Assembly (NCBI GenBank): GCA_030682175.1
Contig: JAUXOM010000134.1
Location: 94,618 to 158,617 of the forward strand
Direction: 5' to 3'
DNA: 64,000 bases
Source of the DNA: Rhodocyclaceae bacterium
GTDB taxonomy: Bacteria; Pseudomonadota; Gammaproteobacteria; Burkholderiales; Rhodocyclaceae
Position numbers and translations under genes: made by a program. Numbering within the stretch: position 1 is the stretch's first letter; each line of letters starts with the position of its first letter. Under the pieces are notes generated by a model, which saw only the letters and a list, made by a program, of their open reading frames with translations, was not told where the DNA came from and made no database searches. Shown in pieces: positions 52,411 through 62,385 of the stretch.

Positions 52411-55190
52411 TGTTCCCCATCCTCACCCTCGAACTTGTCCACTGGGACTACTGGCAGCGCGTGGCGCTGCCGCTCGACGCGCCCATCGTCACCATCGTCG
52501 GCCCGAACGGCTCCGGCAAGACGACGCTGCTCGACGGCCTGCGCACCCTGCTCGGGCAGGATTGCTCGAAGAAGCGCGACTACAAGCGCTATGTGCGCAA
52601 GAACGGCCAGCCCTACGCCTGGCTGCGCGCAGTGGTGGATAATCGCCGCCACGGCACGCGCACCCATCCGTTCTTCCCGCTGCTTGCCGATCAGGTTACG
52701 TTGGCCTGCCGCATCGAGAAGAAAGGCGGCGACTGGACGCGCGAATATGCCGTCGTCGAGGGCGCGGCGAGCATCGAGCAACTGGCCGCCACGACGCAGT
52801 GGCTCGGCCTCAAGGAATACCAGCGGCGGATGGAACACGCCGGGCTATCGCGCGCCATCGCTCGCGTCCTGTCGCTTGAGCAAGGCCAGACCGACAAGCT
52901 GTGCGAATACGCGCCGCGCGAACTGCTCGATCTGGTCTTTCACGTGTTCGGCGACAAGGCTGTGCTGGAACGCTATCAGGAAGCGCGCGAACACCAGCGC
53001 CAGACCGCGCTAGAACTCGCCGCCCGCGAAGGCCAGTTGCAGCGGCTCGGCGCGGAAGTCGAGAAGCTCAACGGCCAAGTAAATCGTTACCGTGAATGGC
53101 GGCGCCTCACCGACGAGCGCATCGCGCTGACCAGCGAAATCCTGCCGCGCGTCGAGTACCATTACCTGCGCGAATCGACCCGCATGGCCGGCGTGCAACT
53201 GGCCGGCAAGCGCCGCGACCACGCCCAGGCGAAGGCGCAACTCGCCATGCTGGAAAAACGCCTGCCGCAGTTGCAAGCCGAGGTCTCGCACGCAAATGCC
53301 GCGCTGGACGACTGGGATGCCGAACTGTCCCGCCTACAAGCTGACAAAGATGCTGTGCAACGCCGCGAGACGCGTGCCGCCACGCTGCTGGAACGGCGCG
53401 ATACGCTGCTCGCCGCCGCCGCGCAAGCCGGCGCCACGGATGCCGCCACGTTGGTCGCTCAACTTGAAACGCGTCGCCAGCGCGAGGATCATCTGCGTCT
53501 GCATTGCCTGCCACTGAAGGAACAGATCGCCGATCTCGACGAGCGCATCGCGCGCCTGCTGCGCGGCGAACGCGCCGACCCGGCGGAAGTGCGCGCACTG
53601 ACCGAAGCCCTCGCCGCCGCCGGGATCGGGCACCGCCTTCTGCCGGATATTGTCGAAGTCGCCGACGCAGCTTGGCAAACTGCCGTCGAAGCCTTGCTCG
53701 CCCCCTATCGCCATCTGGTCGTTCTGGAAAATCCCGACGATCAGGCGCGCGCCTTCGCCATTGGCGAAAAATTGCGCTACCGCCACTTCATCGTCCCCGA
53801 CCGTGCCGTACCGCCAGCGCCGACTTTTGAAAGCGTTCTTGAAATCGCGCAATTCACCGCCCCGGCGCCAAGCTGGCTGATGCAACTCCTCGACCGCATC
53901 CAGCGCGTCGAGGCCGTCAGAGACGGCGCGCAGCTACCGCGCGGTCAGGACTGGATCACGCGCGACGGCTATCTGCGCGAACGGCGCGGCGGACGCCATG
54001 CCGCAACCACCGAGCGCCACTTCGGCCGCGCCCGGCTCGCCAGTTTGCAAGAAGAACGCAGCACGCTCGCCGCCAAACTCGCCACGCTCGACACCCAGCG
54101 CGACAAGAACCGCAGCGAAATTGAAGCCCTGGCCGCCGCCCTCGCCGGCAGCCAAGCGCCACAGGAGCTGGCCGCCCGTGTGGAAGAGTTCGCCAGCGCC
54201 GAACGCGAGCGCCGGGAAGCGCAGCGCGAACTCGCCGCACTGCTCGCCCAACAAAACGCTGCCTACGCGGCCAGCCAGACCGCCCGCGAAGCCACCACCG
54301 CCACCCGACTCGCGCTGGCCGCAACAGACAACCAGCGCAAGATGCACGAAAAGGCGCTGACCGACTCCGCCAACCGCCCGGCGCGCGAAGAACAGGCGCG
54401 CCGCATCCTGCGCCTGCGTCACGATCGCCACGCCCTGCCTGCCGCCTGGAAAGACCGCGCCGCCAACGCCGCGCTCGCCGCGCAGTGGGACAGCGCGGCC
54501 GCCGTCAAGCGCGAGATAGAGCGCAGCGAACAACGCCTGCGCGAAGACGACTGGATCACCGACGCCAACGTCATCGCCATGCGCGATCTGCGTCTGGCCG
54601 ATCTGGAAAAGCAAAGCTCCGAGCAGGAACGCAGCGCCAGCGAAAACCGCCGCGCCGCCGAGCAAACCGACGCCGCGCGCGGCGCCTACATCGAAGTGCT
54701 GCGCCACACTTTGAAGAGCTATGGCCATCACCTGAAGACCCTCGGCCAGCTCGCCAACGTCGGCGTCGAACCGATCCTGCCGCGCCTGGAAAACGACGAT
54801 GTAACGCTCGCCCAGGCCGGCCTCGATGTGCGCTTCAACTTCGACCAGAAAGGCTTTGCGGGGCTCAACGACGGCGAAGCCTCGGGCGGCCAGCAGGTCA
54901 TCAAATCACTGATCCTGCTCATCGCGCTGATGATGGACAAGGCGAACGAAAACCGCCCCGGCGGCTTCGTCTTCATCGACGAGCCCTTCGCCCACCTGGA
55001 CATCATGAACATCGACCGCGTCGCCGGTTTCCTCAAGGCGACCAAGGCGCAATACCTGATCACCACGCCGATCACTCACAACGTGAACGTCTACGACCCG
55101 GCGATGCTGACCTTGGTCACTTACAAGAAAAAACCGGGGGAAAGCTGGGCGCCACGCATCGCCCGACTGGTCCGCGCGGCGCATGGCTGA
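52410..55190 (+). CDS. jetC: Wadjet-like SMC ATPase (JetC-like)
   Basis: A 926-residue SMC/SbcC-type ATPase. Walker A GPNGSGKTTLLDGLR at residues 31-45; long coiled coils on both sides of a central hinge region near residue 465; signature LNDGEASGGQQVIKSLI near 820-835; Walker B FVFIDEPFAHLDIMN near 853-867, followed by LITTPITHNVNVYDP. The order is that of condensin-like loop extruders. At 926 residues it is shorter than the JetC of several characterised systems. In the hinge region the 22-bp repeat (53806-53827) reads in frame as AVPPAPTF. In known Wadjet systems the complex traps and cuts circular plasmids. Confidence 0.85.
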   Translation: MFPILTLELVHWDYWQRVALPLDAPIVTIVGPNGSGKTTLLDGLRTLLGQDCSKKRDYKRYVRKNGQPYAWLRAVVDNRRHGTRTHPFFPLLADQVTLACRIEKKGGDWTREYAVVEGAASIEQLAATTQWLGLKEYQRRMEHAGLSRAIARVLSLEQGQTDKLCEYAPRELLDLVFHVFGDKAVLERYQEAREHQRQTALELAAREGQLQRLGAEVEKLNGQVNRYREWRRLTDERIALTSEILPRVEYHYLRESTRMAGVQLAGKRRDHAQAKAQLAMLEKRLPQLQAEVSHANAALDDWDAELSRLQADKDAVQRRETRAATLLERRDTLLAAAAQAGATDAATLVAQLETRRQREDHLRLHCLPLKEQIADLDERIARLLRGERADPAEVRALTEALAAAGIGHRLLPDIVEVADAAWQTAVEALLAPYRHLVVLENPDDQARAFAIGEKLRYRHFIVPDRAVPPAPTFESVLEIAQFTAPAPSWLMQLLDRIQRVEAVRDGAQLPRGQDWITRDGYLRERRGGRHAATTERHFGRARLASLQEERSTLAAKLATLDTQRDKNRSEIEALAAALAGSQAPQELAARVEEFASAERERREAQRELAALLAQQNAAYAASQTAREATTATRLALAATDNQRKMHEKALTDSANRPAREEQARRILRLRHDRHALPAAWKDRAANAALAAQWDSAAAVKREIERSEQRLREDDWITDANVIAMRDLRLADLEKQSSEQERSASENRRAAEQTDAARGAYIEVLRHTLKSYGHHLKTLGQLANVGVEPILPRLENDDVTLAQAGLDVRFNFDQKGFAGLNDGEASGGQQVIKSLILLIALMMDKANENRPGGFVFIDEPFAHLDIMNIDRVAGFLKATKAQYLITTPITHNVNVYDPAMLTLVTYKKKPGESWAPRIARLVRAAHG

Positions 55191-56268
55191 ACGCATCGTT
55201 GCGACCGTCGCTCGTCGGCGCAGACGCCACGCCGACGGATCGCCAATCCGCCTCGACGCCTGGCCGGCCGCCTGGCGCGCGCTTGCCGCGCGCTGGCTAC
55301 GCCGCAACAGCGCGCGCGCCAGGTGGCCGACGCTATTGACCAGCGCCGGCAGCGACGCTTTCGAAATCGCCCATGATGTGCTCGATGCGCTGTTGGAAAG
55401 CGGCTGGATCGCCGTCGAGGAAACCTGGCGCAGCGGGCGCTGGCAACCGCTCTGGATCGAGTTCACCGACTTACCGGCCTTGCGCGCCGCGCTCGGCCTG
55501 CCCGCGCCGGGCGCCCGACAAGCAGCCAGCGCAGCGGCGCGCGCCGCATTGCTCGACGCAATCGAACGCTGGGCAAACTGGCCGCAGCGCCCGGAACAAG
55601 CCACGCGCCGCGACTTCGCCCAGTTTGCGCGCGGCGACACCAAGGGCATCAGCGCCGCCGAATGGGAGTGGCTGGCAACGCAAGTCGACCTCGCCGCCCT
55701 CGGTATCGGCGACCACGCGCCGCTGCTGTGCCTGGCCGCCCCGTTGATACTGCAACTGCCGCGCGGACACCTGGACTGCAATGCCGTGCCGGATTTTCTC
55801 GCCTTGACACCCACAACGCCGGAACTGGCCAGCGCCGCGGAAGGCCATGTCGGCCAATGGACGCTAGTCGAAAACCGCACCAGCTTCGAGCGCGTTACCC
55901 GTGGCCGCGCCGCCGCCGAAGGCGTGCTGTGGCTACCGGGATTTCCGCCCGGCTGGTGGCAGACAGCTGTCGCCCGCCTGCTTGCGCTGGCCCCGGCGCC
56001 AGCCAGAATCGCTTGCGACCCCGATCCGGCCGGCATCGAGATCGCGTTGACGGCCGGCAAACTGTGGGAAGCCGCCGGCCTTGACTGGCAGCCGTGGCGC
56101 ATGAATTCCGCGGACCTTGCCCGCCTGCCGGCGCGCAAACCACTCACGCCCCGCGACCGCGAACGACTGGACGCGCTAACGGCCGCCGATCTGCCGAACG
56201 ACCTGCGGGAATTGGCCGCACTTCTGGCGGCAAGCGGGGAAAAGGGCGAGCAGGAAGGCTACTTGTAG
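55183..56268 (+). CDS. jetD: Wadjet-like Toprim nuclease (JetD-like)
   Basis: A 361-residue protein. The C-terminal half has a Toprim-type site: E230 in LVENRTSFERV and D279/D281 in RIACDPDPAGIEIAL. JetD of Wadjet systems has this E...DxD arrangement and cuts DNA in complex with JetABC. The N-terminal half (RLDAWPAAWRALAARWLRRN) is helical and matches the arm region found in JetD/MksG proteins. It overlaps jetC by eight bases (ATGGCTGA), completing a four-gene coupled operon. Confidence 0.8.
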   Translation: MAERIVATVARRRRRHADGSPIRLDAWPAAWRALAARWLRRNSARARWPTLLTSAGSDAFEIAHDVLDALLESGWIAVEETWRSGRWQPLWIEFTDLPALRAALGLPAPGARQAASAAARAALLDAIERWANWPQRPEQATRRDFAQFARGDTKGISAAEWEWLATQVDLAALGIGDHAPLLCLAAPLILQLPRGHLDCNAVPDFLALTPTTPELASAAEGHVGQWTLVENRTSFERVTRGRAAAEGVLWLPGFPPGWWQTAVARLLALAPAPARIACDPDPAGIEIALTAGKLWEAAGLDWQPWRMNSADLARLPARKPLTPRDRERLDALTAADLPNDLRELAALLAASGEKGEQEGYL

Positions 56269-56311
56269 CGCCCCGGACAACCTATAATTCATCCCTTTGC
56301 CCGCGCGCCCC

Positions 56312-57511
56312 ATGCCCCGAGCCCCCCAACATGAATCGCTCTTCGGCGAACCACAAGAACGCAATCTCACCGTTGTCGACGCGCTGGCACAAACGAAACC
56401 GCAAGACAAGCAGCAGGCGACATTCCAGCGACTGATCAAGCAAATCCACGAGCAGCGCGTCCAGATCGAGGAGTGGCAAACATATCGGGAACGGTATAAC
56501 CGGCGCGTGGCCGAGAAATTGATGCCGCTTTACGCCGCGATACGCGGCAAACGCATTGCCATGGCGCTATTGCTCGACGCGCAGTATCACCGCAAGGACG
56601 CCATCCGCGGCAAACGGCTGCGGGGCAAATTGCAGAGCATGATTGTCGATCTGACGCGCGACCTGCTGCTGGAAGAGCGCGACGAAGACATCGTCGCGCT
56701 GCACGACCGGCACAGCGACCTCACTTATGACGAGGACAAAGAACTCGACAAGGCGTTTTCGCAAGATATCGTCGAGAACATCTTCGGCGTGCGCCTCGAC
56801 GATGGCGACGATGGCGACAGCATTGAAGCAATGATCCTCAAGGCGCAGCGCAAGCTGGCGCAGGAAGAGGCAGGGCGCACCGCGCAACGGCCACCGCGCC
56901 GCAAATCGGCCAAGGCAGCCGCCGCGGAAGAAAAACGCGCCGCCGCGGAAAAGGCGGTCAGCCAGTCGGTGCGCGAGGTCTATCGCAAGCTCGCCAGCGC
57001 CTTGCACCCCGACCGCGCCGGCGGCGACTTGACTGCGGAACGGAAAACCGAGTTGATGCAGCGCGTCAATCGTGCCTACGACAACGGCAACCTGCTCGAA
57101 CTGCTCAACATCCAGCTCGAAATCGAGCAGATCGACGCCGCACACCTCGCCAACCTGTCCGCCGAACGCGTGGCGCACTTCAACCAGGTGCTGCGCGAGC
57201 AAGTGGCGGAACTCAAGGCGGAACTCGAAATGCTGTTGGCGCCCTACCGGATACTGGTTCCTTTCAACTTGAAGCCCAAGCCAATCCACGTCGATATGGC
57301 GATGGACGGCGAAATCGTGCGCCAGAAAAACGATCTGCGGCAACTCAAGACTGATCTCATCACCTTCGAAGATATTCGGCAACTCGCGCTTGCGCTCAAG
57401 GATTATCAACCCGCCGACGGTCTCGACGGACTCGACGAATTCGCAGACTTGGGCGCTTTGATGGACAGCTTCGGCGCGCCACCAACTCGTTCGCACCGTC
57501 GCAAGCGCTGA
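56312..57511 (+). CDS. J-domain-containing protein following the Wadjet-like operon
   Basis: A 399-residue protein. A helical N-terminal part (QRLIKQIHEQRVQIEEWQTY; RGKRLRGKLQSMIVDLTRDL) precedes a J-domain-like segment VREVYRKLASALHPDRAGG with HPD at 232-234, then a helical C-terminus (QVLREQVAELKAELEMLLAP). J-domain proteins stimulate Hsp70 ATPases. It starts 43 bases after jetD, on the same strand; a TATAAT at 56283-56288 could give it an own promoter. A TTG at 56297 is an alternative start. Its pairing with a Wadjet-like operon may be functional or chance. Confidence 0.82.
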   Translation: MPRAPQHESLFGEPQERNLTVVDALAQTKPQDKQQATFQRLIKQIHEQRVQIEEWQTYRERYNRRVAEKLMPLYAAIRGKRIAMALLLDAQYHRKDAIRGKRLRGKLQSMIVDLTRDLLLEERDEDIVALHDRHSDLTYDEDKELDKAFSQDIVENIFGVRLDDGDDGDSIEAMILKAQRKLAQEEAGRTAQRPPRRKSAKAAAAEEKRAAAEKAVSQSVREVYRKLASALHPDRAGGDLTAERKTELMQRVNRAYDNGNLLELLNIQLEIEQIDAAHLANLSAERVAHFNQVLREQVAELKAELEMLLAPYRILVPFNLKPKPIHVDMAMDGEIVRQKNDLRQLKTDLITFEDIRQLALALKDYQPADGLDGLDEFADLGALMDSFGAPPTRSHRRKR

Positions 57512-57525
57512 GCGCCGCACAGCGG

Positions 57526-57547
57526 AAAGTCGGCGCTGGCGGGACGG
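57526..57547 (-). repeat. 22-bp dispersed repeat, perfect intergenic copy
   Basis: Exact match in reverse orientation, 14 bases after the J-domain gene, in the 103-base gap before the antitoxin gene. Confidence 0.88.
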
Positions 57548-57614
57548 CGCATTTGCTATCGATCGACGCATGTGACACAATTTAGCTGTTCGTGACACGC
57601 AACGGAAAACCGCC

Positions 57615-57848
57615 ATGAAAACCGTCACCATCCGCGAGGCCCGCGAAGGCCTTTCTCACCCGGATCAGCTGTTCGCCGACAACGACGAAGTCATCGTCAC
57701 GCGCCGCGGCGAGCCGGTAGCACGCATTTTGCCGATTACGCCAGCCAAGCCGAAATTCCGCTCCCTGGCAGCGTTCCGCGCCAGCCAGAAGCCGCTCGAC
57801 CCGCCGCTCTCGCAAACCATCATCGAAGACCGGGAAGATCGCTGCTGA
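57615..57848 (+). CDS. Phd/YefM-type antitoxin
   Basis: A 77-residue protein beginning MKTVTIREAREGLSHPDQLF with EVIVTRRGEPVARILPITPA, the fold of Phd/YefM antitoxins that bind the toxin and the promoter. The C-terminal part (KFRSLAAFRASQKPLDPPLS) would neutralise the toxin. It shares one base with the toxin start. Confidence 0.88.
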   Translation: MKTVTIREAREGLSHPDQLFADNDEVIVTRRGEPVARILPITPAKPKFRSLAAFRASQKPLDPPLSQTIIEDREDRC

Positions 57849-58273
57849 TGATTTATGCGGACACCAGTGCGCTGGTCAAGCGTTATCTGGACGAACCGTT
57901 CAGCGCCGAGTTCGAGGATCTCCTCCGGCAAGGTCCGATGGCCGTTAGCCACCTCTCCCTCGTCGAGATGCGCTGTGCACTGGCACGCCGGCGCCGCAAC
58001 CGGGAGATCGACGCCGTACGCGAAAACCGCGCGAATGCGGAACTGGCCGCTGACATCCATGCTGGCGCGCTACGCGTTGGCGACATCGACAATGCCCACT
58101 TCACCACCGCCTACCATCTGATCGGCCGCCTGACGGACTCCCCTCTGCGCACGCTGGACGCCCTGCATCTGGCCGTCGCGGAACAGCTGGCCGTCACGGA
58201 ATTCGCCACCGCCGACAAAACCCAGGCCGATGCCGCGCAAGCGCTCGGCTTTACCGTTCATCGTTTCTACTGA
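57848..58273 (+). CDS. vapC: PIN-domain ribonuclease toxin (VapC family)
   Basis: A 141-residue PIN-domain RNase. The acidic active site is visible: D5 in [14 protein letters not shown]40 in [15 protein letters not shown]104 in [15 protein letters not shown] and D123 in [16 protein letters not shown]. VapC toxins usually cleave tRNA or rRNA. The ATG overlaps the antitoxin stop (TGATG). The module sits between the Wadjet-like island and lysS. Confidence 0.92.
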   Translation: MIYADTSALVKRYLDEPFSAEFEDLLRQGPMAVSHLSLVEMRCALARRRRNREIDAVRENRANAELAADIHAGALRVGDIDNAHFTTAYHLIGRLTDSPLRTLDALHLAVAEQLAVTEFATADKTQADAAQALGFTVHRFY

Positions 58274-58281
58274 AGACCATC

Positions 58282-59796
58282 ATGACCGACACCACCCAAC
58301 CCGCCGCCCAAGACGACAACCACATCATCACCGAACGCCGCGAAAAGCTCGCGCAATGGCGCAAGAGCGGGCGCGCCTATCCCAACGACTTCACGCGCGA
58401 AAACCTCGCCGGCCGGCTCGATGAGCTGTATGGCGACAAGACCCGCGAGGAACTCGAAGCCACGCCCATCGCGGTCAAGGTGGCCGGGCGCATCATGCTG
58501 AAGCGCGTGATGGGCAAAGCGAGTTTCGCGACGATCCAGGACCTCTCCGGCCGCATCCAGCTGTACCTCAACAACGATGGCGTCGGCATCGAGGTGCATG
58601 ACGACTTCAAGAAATGGGACCTCGGCGACATCGTCGGCGCGGTCGGCACGCTGTTCAAGACCAAGACCGGCGAACTCACCGTGCAGTGCGCGGAAATCCG
58701 CCTGCTTTCAAAGTGCCTGCGGCCGCTGCCGGAAAAATTCCACGGCCTCACCGATGTCGAGCAGAAATATCGCCAGCGTTATCTCGACCTGATCACCAAC
58801 GAGGAAACGCGCTTCACCTTCGTCGCCCGCAGCCGCCTGGTGCAGTCGGTGCGCAACTACATGAGCGGCCACGGTTTCCTCGAAGTCGAAACGCCGATGA
58901 TGCACCCGCTGCCGGGCGGCGCGGCAGCCAAGCCCTTCACCACCCATCACAATGCGCTGGACATGGAACTGTTCCTGCGCATCGCGCCCGAGCTGTATCT
59001 GAAGCGGCTGGTGGTCGGCGGCTTCGAGCGGGTCTTCGAGATCAACCGCATCTTCCGCAACGAAGGCCTGAGCCCGCGCCACAACCCCGAATTCACCATG
59101 ATGGAGTTCTATGAGGCGTATGCGAATTATCAAAGCCTGATGAATTTCACCGAAGGCCTGATCCGCCACGCCGCCCGCGAAGCGCTCGGCACCGAAACCT
59201 TCGACTATCAGGGCCGCACGCTCGATCTGTCCAAGCCCTTCCGCCGCATGACCACGGTCGACGCGATTCATTACCACCACCCCGGCTACAACGTGACGAT
59301 GCTCAATGATGCCGGCTGGCTGAAAGAGAAACTCGCCGACCTCAAGGTGGAGGTAAAACCGCTGGCTGGTCTCGGCACCTTGCAGATGCAGTTGTTCGAG
59401 GAAACCACCGAAGCCGAACTGTGGGAGCCGACTTACATCATCGACTATCCCACCGAAGTCTCGCCGCTGGCGCGCCGCTCCGACACCAATCCGGACGTCA
59501 CCGAGCGCTTCGAGCTGTATATCGCCGGTCGCGAAATCGCCAACGGCTTTTCCGAGCTCAACGACCCTGAAGATCAGGCCGCGCGCTTCCTCGATCAGGC
59601 CAAGGCAAAGGACGCCGGCGACGAGGAGGCGATGTTCTACGATGCCGACTATGTCCGCGCCCTCGAATACGGCCTGCCGCCGACCGGCGGCTGCGGCATC
59701 GGCATCGACCGGCTGGTGATGCTGCTGACCAATTCGCCGTCCATCCGTGACGTCATCCTCTTCCCGCAAATGCGGCCGCAAATCAGCCAGGAGTGA
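58282..59796 (+). CDS. lysS: Lysyl-tRNA synthetase, class II
   Basis: Charges tRNA-Lys. The 504-residue protein has an N-terminal anticodon-binding OB domain ([29 protein letters not shown]) and the class II catalytic core: motif 1 [14 protein letters not shown] [17 protein letters not shown], motif 2 [20 protein letters not shown], motif 3 [19 protein letters not shown]. The start lies 8 bases after vapC. In many proteobacteria lysS follows prfB directly, so the island appears to separate them. mnmC begins at the stop (GTGA). Confidence 0.97.
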   Translation: MTDTTQPAAQDDNHIITERREKLAQWRKSGRAYPNDFTRENLAGRLDELYGDKTREELEATPIAVKVAGRIMLKRVMGKASFATIQDLSGRIQLYLNNDGVGIEVHDDFKKWDLGDIVGAVGTLFKTKTGELTVQCAEIRLLSKCLRPLPEKFHGLTDVEQKYRQRYLDLITNEETRFTFVARSRLVQSVRNYMSGHGFLEVETPMMHPLPGGAAAKPFTTHHNALDMELFLRIAPELYLKRLVVGGFERVFEINRIFRNEGLSPRHNPEFTMMEFYEAYANYQSLMNFTEGLIRHAAREALGTETFDYQGRTLDLSKPFRRMTTVDAIHYHHPGYNVTMLNDAGWLKEKLADLKVEVKPLAGLGTLQMQLFEETTEAELWEPTYIIDYPTEVSPLARRSDTNPDVTERFELYIAGREIANGFSELNDPEDQAARFLDQAKAKDAGDEEAMFYDADYVRALEYGLPPTGGCGIGIDRLVMLLTNSPSIRDVILFPQMRPQISQE

Positions 59797-61439
59797 GCCA
59801 CCCCCCGCTCGACCTTCCCGGCAGGCAAGGCCTGCCGGAGCGCTGGGCGGGTCGCGCTTCATTCGCCATCCTGGAAGCCGGCTGCGCTTCCGGCGCCAAC
59901 TTTCTGGCGACCTGGCAGGCCTGGCGCGACGATCCACAACGTCCACAACGGTTGCACTATTTTTGCGTCGACGCAGCGCCGCCTTGTCGCGACGAACTCG
60001 CCCGCCGACTCCAGCCGCTCACCGCTTTTTCCGCGCAACTGTGCGCAGCCTGGCCCAGCAGCGTCAACGGTTTTCACCGCCGGCATTTTAATGACGGACG
60101 TGTATCTTTGACGCTCGTCATTGGTGACATACGCACGGTGATCCCGCGCATCGAAGGCCGCTTCGATGCTTTCATTCTCGACGACTTGTCGCTGACGGAG
60201 CAAGAGTCCCCCGCGCTTCGCGAAGACCTCCTCTGGCTGGCCGCGGACCCGCAGGTAACCCCAACTGGCCCAGCTTTACAGCACCGCGCCGCCGTCATCG
60301 GTGCCGGCATCGCCGGTGTCAGTTGCGCCGAACGACTGGCGCAACGCGGCTGGGAAGTCACGCTGTTCGACCGACAGGATGCGCCCGCCGCGGAAACTTC
60401 GGGCAACCGCCAGGCCGTGATGCTGCCGGTGCTGTCCGTCGATGAAACCCGGCTGGCCCGCCTCAACCGCGTTGCCTACCTGTATGTGCTGCGGCAACTC
60501 GCGGCACTGGCTGAAGCGGGCCACCCGGTGATCTGGGACAACTGCGGTGTATTCCAGATCGCCCGCCATGCCGACCATGCCAGGAAGCAGCAGGCCATCG
60601 TTGCCAACCAGCAGTTGCCGGCAGAGTTCGTCCAATACCTTGATGCCGCAGCGGCCAGCCGGCTTGCCGGCACGATGGTCAGCGATGGTGGTTGGTGGTT
60701 TCCGCAGGCCGGCTGGCTATCGCCGCTTTCGCTCTGCCAGGCATTGCTGGCGGCAGCCGGCGCAAACCTCAACTTTCGCCCCGCGACCGAAATTACGGCG
60801 CTCACCCACTCGGCACAGGGCTGGCAACTCCTGGGCAGCGCCGGCCAGGCACTGTGGGACGGCCCGACGGTCATCCTCGCCAATGCCCATGGACTGCGCA
60901 CGCTGGAACAATCCGCCCACCTGCCGCTGCGCTGCTTTCGCGGCCAGGTCAGCCATCTGCCGGAATCCCCCGATCTGCCGCGTTGCGTGGTTTGCCGCGA
61001 AGGCTACATCGCACCGCCGCATGATGATTATGCCGGACTCGGGGCCACTTTCCAGCGCAGTCACGATACGGAAATGCACGTAGAAGACCATCAGTCCAAC
61101 CTTGCCCGTCTGGCGGCCATGCTGCCTGAACTGGCAGACCGTTTCGATCCCGCCATTCTGATGGGTCGCGTTGGCCTGCGCCCCGTCTCGCCGGACAAGC
61201 TCCCCATGGTCGGCGCGCTGCCCCTGGCGAGTTGCGAGCCGCGCCCGGCCGCCCATGTCGAATGGCCGCGCTGGCCGGGGTTGTTCGTCGCCAGCGGCTA
61301 TGGCGCGCGTGGCTTTGTCTGGGCGCCCCTGATGGCGGAACTGATGGCCAGCCAGATTTGCGGCGAACCGCTGCCCATCGAGGCTGAACTCGCCGCCGCC
61401 GTCGATCCGGCCCGGTTTGCCTGGAAGGGGACTTTGTAA
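59793..61439 (+). CDS. mnmC: MnmC with intact FAD domain and degenerate, shortened methyltransferase domain
   Basis: MnmC completes mnm5s2U in tRNA. The C-terminal FAD oxidoreductase domain is well kept: [54 protein letters not shown]. The N-terminal methyltransferase half is only about 165 residues (usually about 250). It begins [20 protein letters not shown], lacking the first strands, and the catalytic segment LDGFAPxxNPxMW is replaced by [18 protein letters not shown]; the later part before the FAD domain is missing. The methyl-transfer step is probably lost. GTG overlaps the lysS stop. Confidence 0.88.
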   Translation: MSHPPLDLPGRQGLPERWAGRASFAILEAGCASGANFLATWQAWRDDPQRPQRLHYFCVDAAPPCRDELARRLQPLTAFSAQLCAAWPSSVNGFHRRHFNDGRVSLTLVIGDIRTVIPRIEGRFDAFILDDLSLTEQESPALREDLLWLAADPQVTPTGPALQHRAAVIGAGIAGVSCAERLAQRGWEVTLFDRQDAPAAETSGNRQAVMLPVLSVDETRLARLNRVAYLYVLRQLAALAEAGHPVIWDNCGVFQIARHADHARKQQAIVANQQLPAEFVQYLDAAAASRLAGTMVSDGGWWFPQAGWLSPLSLCQALLAAAGANLNFRPATEITALTHSAQGWQLLGSAGQALWDGPTVILANAHGLRTLEQSAHLPLRCFRGQVSHLPESPDLPRCVVCREGYIAPPHDDYAGLGATFQRSHDTEMHVEDHQSNLARLAAMLPELADRFDPAILMGRVGLRPVSPDKLPMVGALPLASCEPRPAAHVEWPRWPGLFVASGYGARGFVWAPLMAELMASQICGEPLPIEAELAAAVDPARFAWKGTL

Positions 61440-61518
61440 CGGTCTGTTTCATGGGTGCACCGCACGCCGGTGAACACGTTAATGCATAAAGTAACCCCTA
61501 ATATCTGAGAGGACACCC

Positions 61519-62190
61519 ATGAACGCCCCCACCACCACTTCCCGCCTGCATCCGCTGGTTGCCGTCGCCGCTGTCGCCGTGACTCTGCTTTCGCTGACCG
61601 GCATCGCCGCCATGACGGGCTATTTGCCGACAGGCAAGGCCGCGACTGGCGAATCCACTGCTGCTGGCGCCGTCCCCAGCAACGCGGCGGGAGCGGCTGG
61701 CGCCGTCCCGCCAGCGCCGACTTTGGCCCAGCCGGCCAATGAAATTGTGCCAACCGGGAAGAAGGTCGAGAAACCTGCACCCAAACCCGTTGCCAAGCTC
61801 GCCCAGGCGCCCGCGACACCCGCGCCACCTCCGCCTGTTGCTGCTCCGGCCCCCTGCCAGACCTGCGGTGTTATCGATAATGTGCGTGAAGTCACGCAAG
61901 CTGGCGAAGGCAGTGGTCTGGGCGCCGTGGCCGGCGGTGTCATCGGCGGCATTCTCGGCAATCAGATTGGCGGCGGCACCGGCAATAAAATCGCCACCGT
62001 GGCGGGTGTAGCCGGCGGCGCATATGCGGGTCACCAGGTTGAAAAGAGCCAGAAGAAAACCACGCGCTATGAAATCACCGTGCGCATGAATGATGGCTCG
62101 CTACGCAACATGACGCAGGACAGCGTCCCTGGCTGGCGCATCGGTGAGCGCGTTCGGGTTGAGAACGGCGTTCTGGTGGGGGTGAATTGA
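61519..62190 (+). CDS. Glycine-zipper 2TM-domain envelope protein
   Basis: A 223-residue protein. An N-terminal helix (LVAVAAVAVTLLSLTGIAAM) acts as a signal or anchor. A proline/alanine-rich linker includes an exact copy of the 22-bp repeat (61703-61724) translated as AVPPAPTL. The C-terminal part has CQTCGVIDNVREVTQAGEGS, a glycine zipper (GGVIGGILGNQIGGGTGNKI, GVAGGAYAGHQVEKS), and a basic-acid tail VRMNDGSLRNMTQDSVPGWR, as in SlyB/Rickettsia 17-kDa-type outer-membrane proteins. Exact role unknown. Confidence 0.82.
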   Translation: MNAPTTTSRLHPLVAVAAVAVTLLSLTGIAAMTGYLPTGKAATGESTAAGAVPSNAAGAAGAVPPAPTLAQPANEIVPTGKKVEKPAPKPVAKLAQAPATPAPPPPVAAPAPCQTCGVIDNVREVTQAGEGSGLGAVAGGVIGGILGNQIGGGTGNKIATVAGVAGGAYAGHQVEKSQKKTTRYEITVRMNDGSLRNMTQDSVPGWRIGERVRVENGVLVGVN

Positions 62191-62345
62191 CCCGCCCCTC
62201 CCGCCCTCCCCTCGCGGGGAGGTGACTGTGGCTCGCTGCGCTCGTTTGTTACGGGGAGCTCCCGTTCAAGCTTGGGTGCGGATTGCGGCTGGCGCCGCGT
62301 GCCGCCTTGCCTTGGGGCGGCCCGGCGGCAAGGCTGCTGAAGTTT
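62191..62345. repeat. GC-rich intergenic element, long form, copy 3
   Basis: Third copy of the 14355/25971 element, with CCCTCGCGGGG, GCGGCTGGCGCCGCGTGCCG and GGGGCGGCCCGGCGGCAAGG. A shorter C-rich hairpin (CCCCTCGCGGGG) follows at about 62370-62385, close to the gltX stop. Confidence 0.72.
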
Positions 62346-62385
62346 TCTGGCCACTGCCCCGCCCGCCCTCCCCTCGCGGGGAGGC

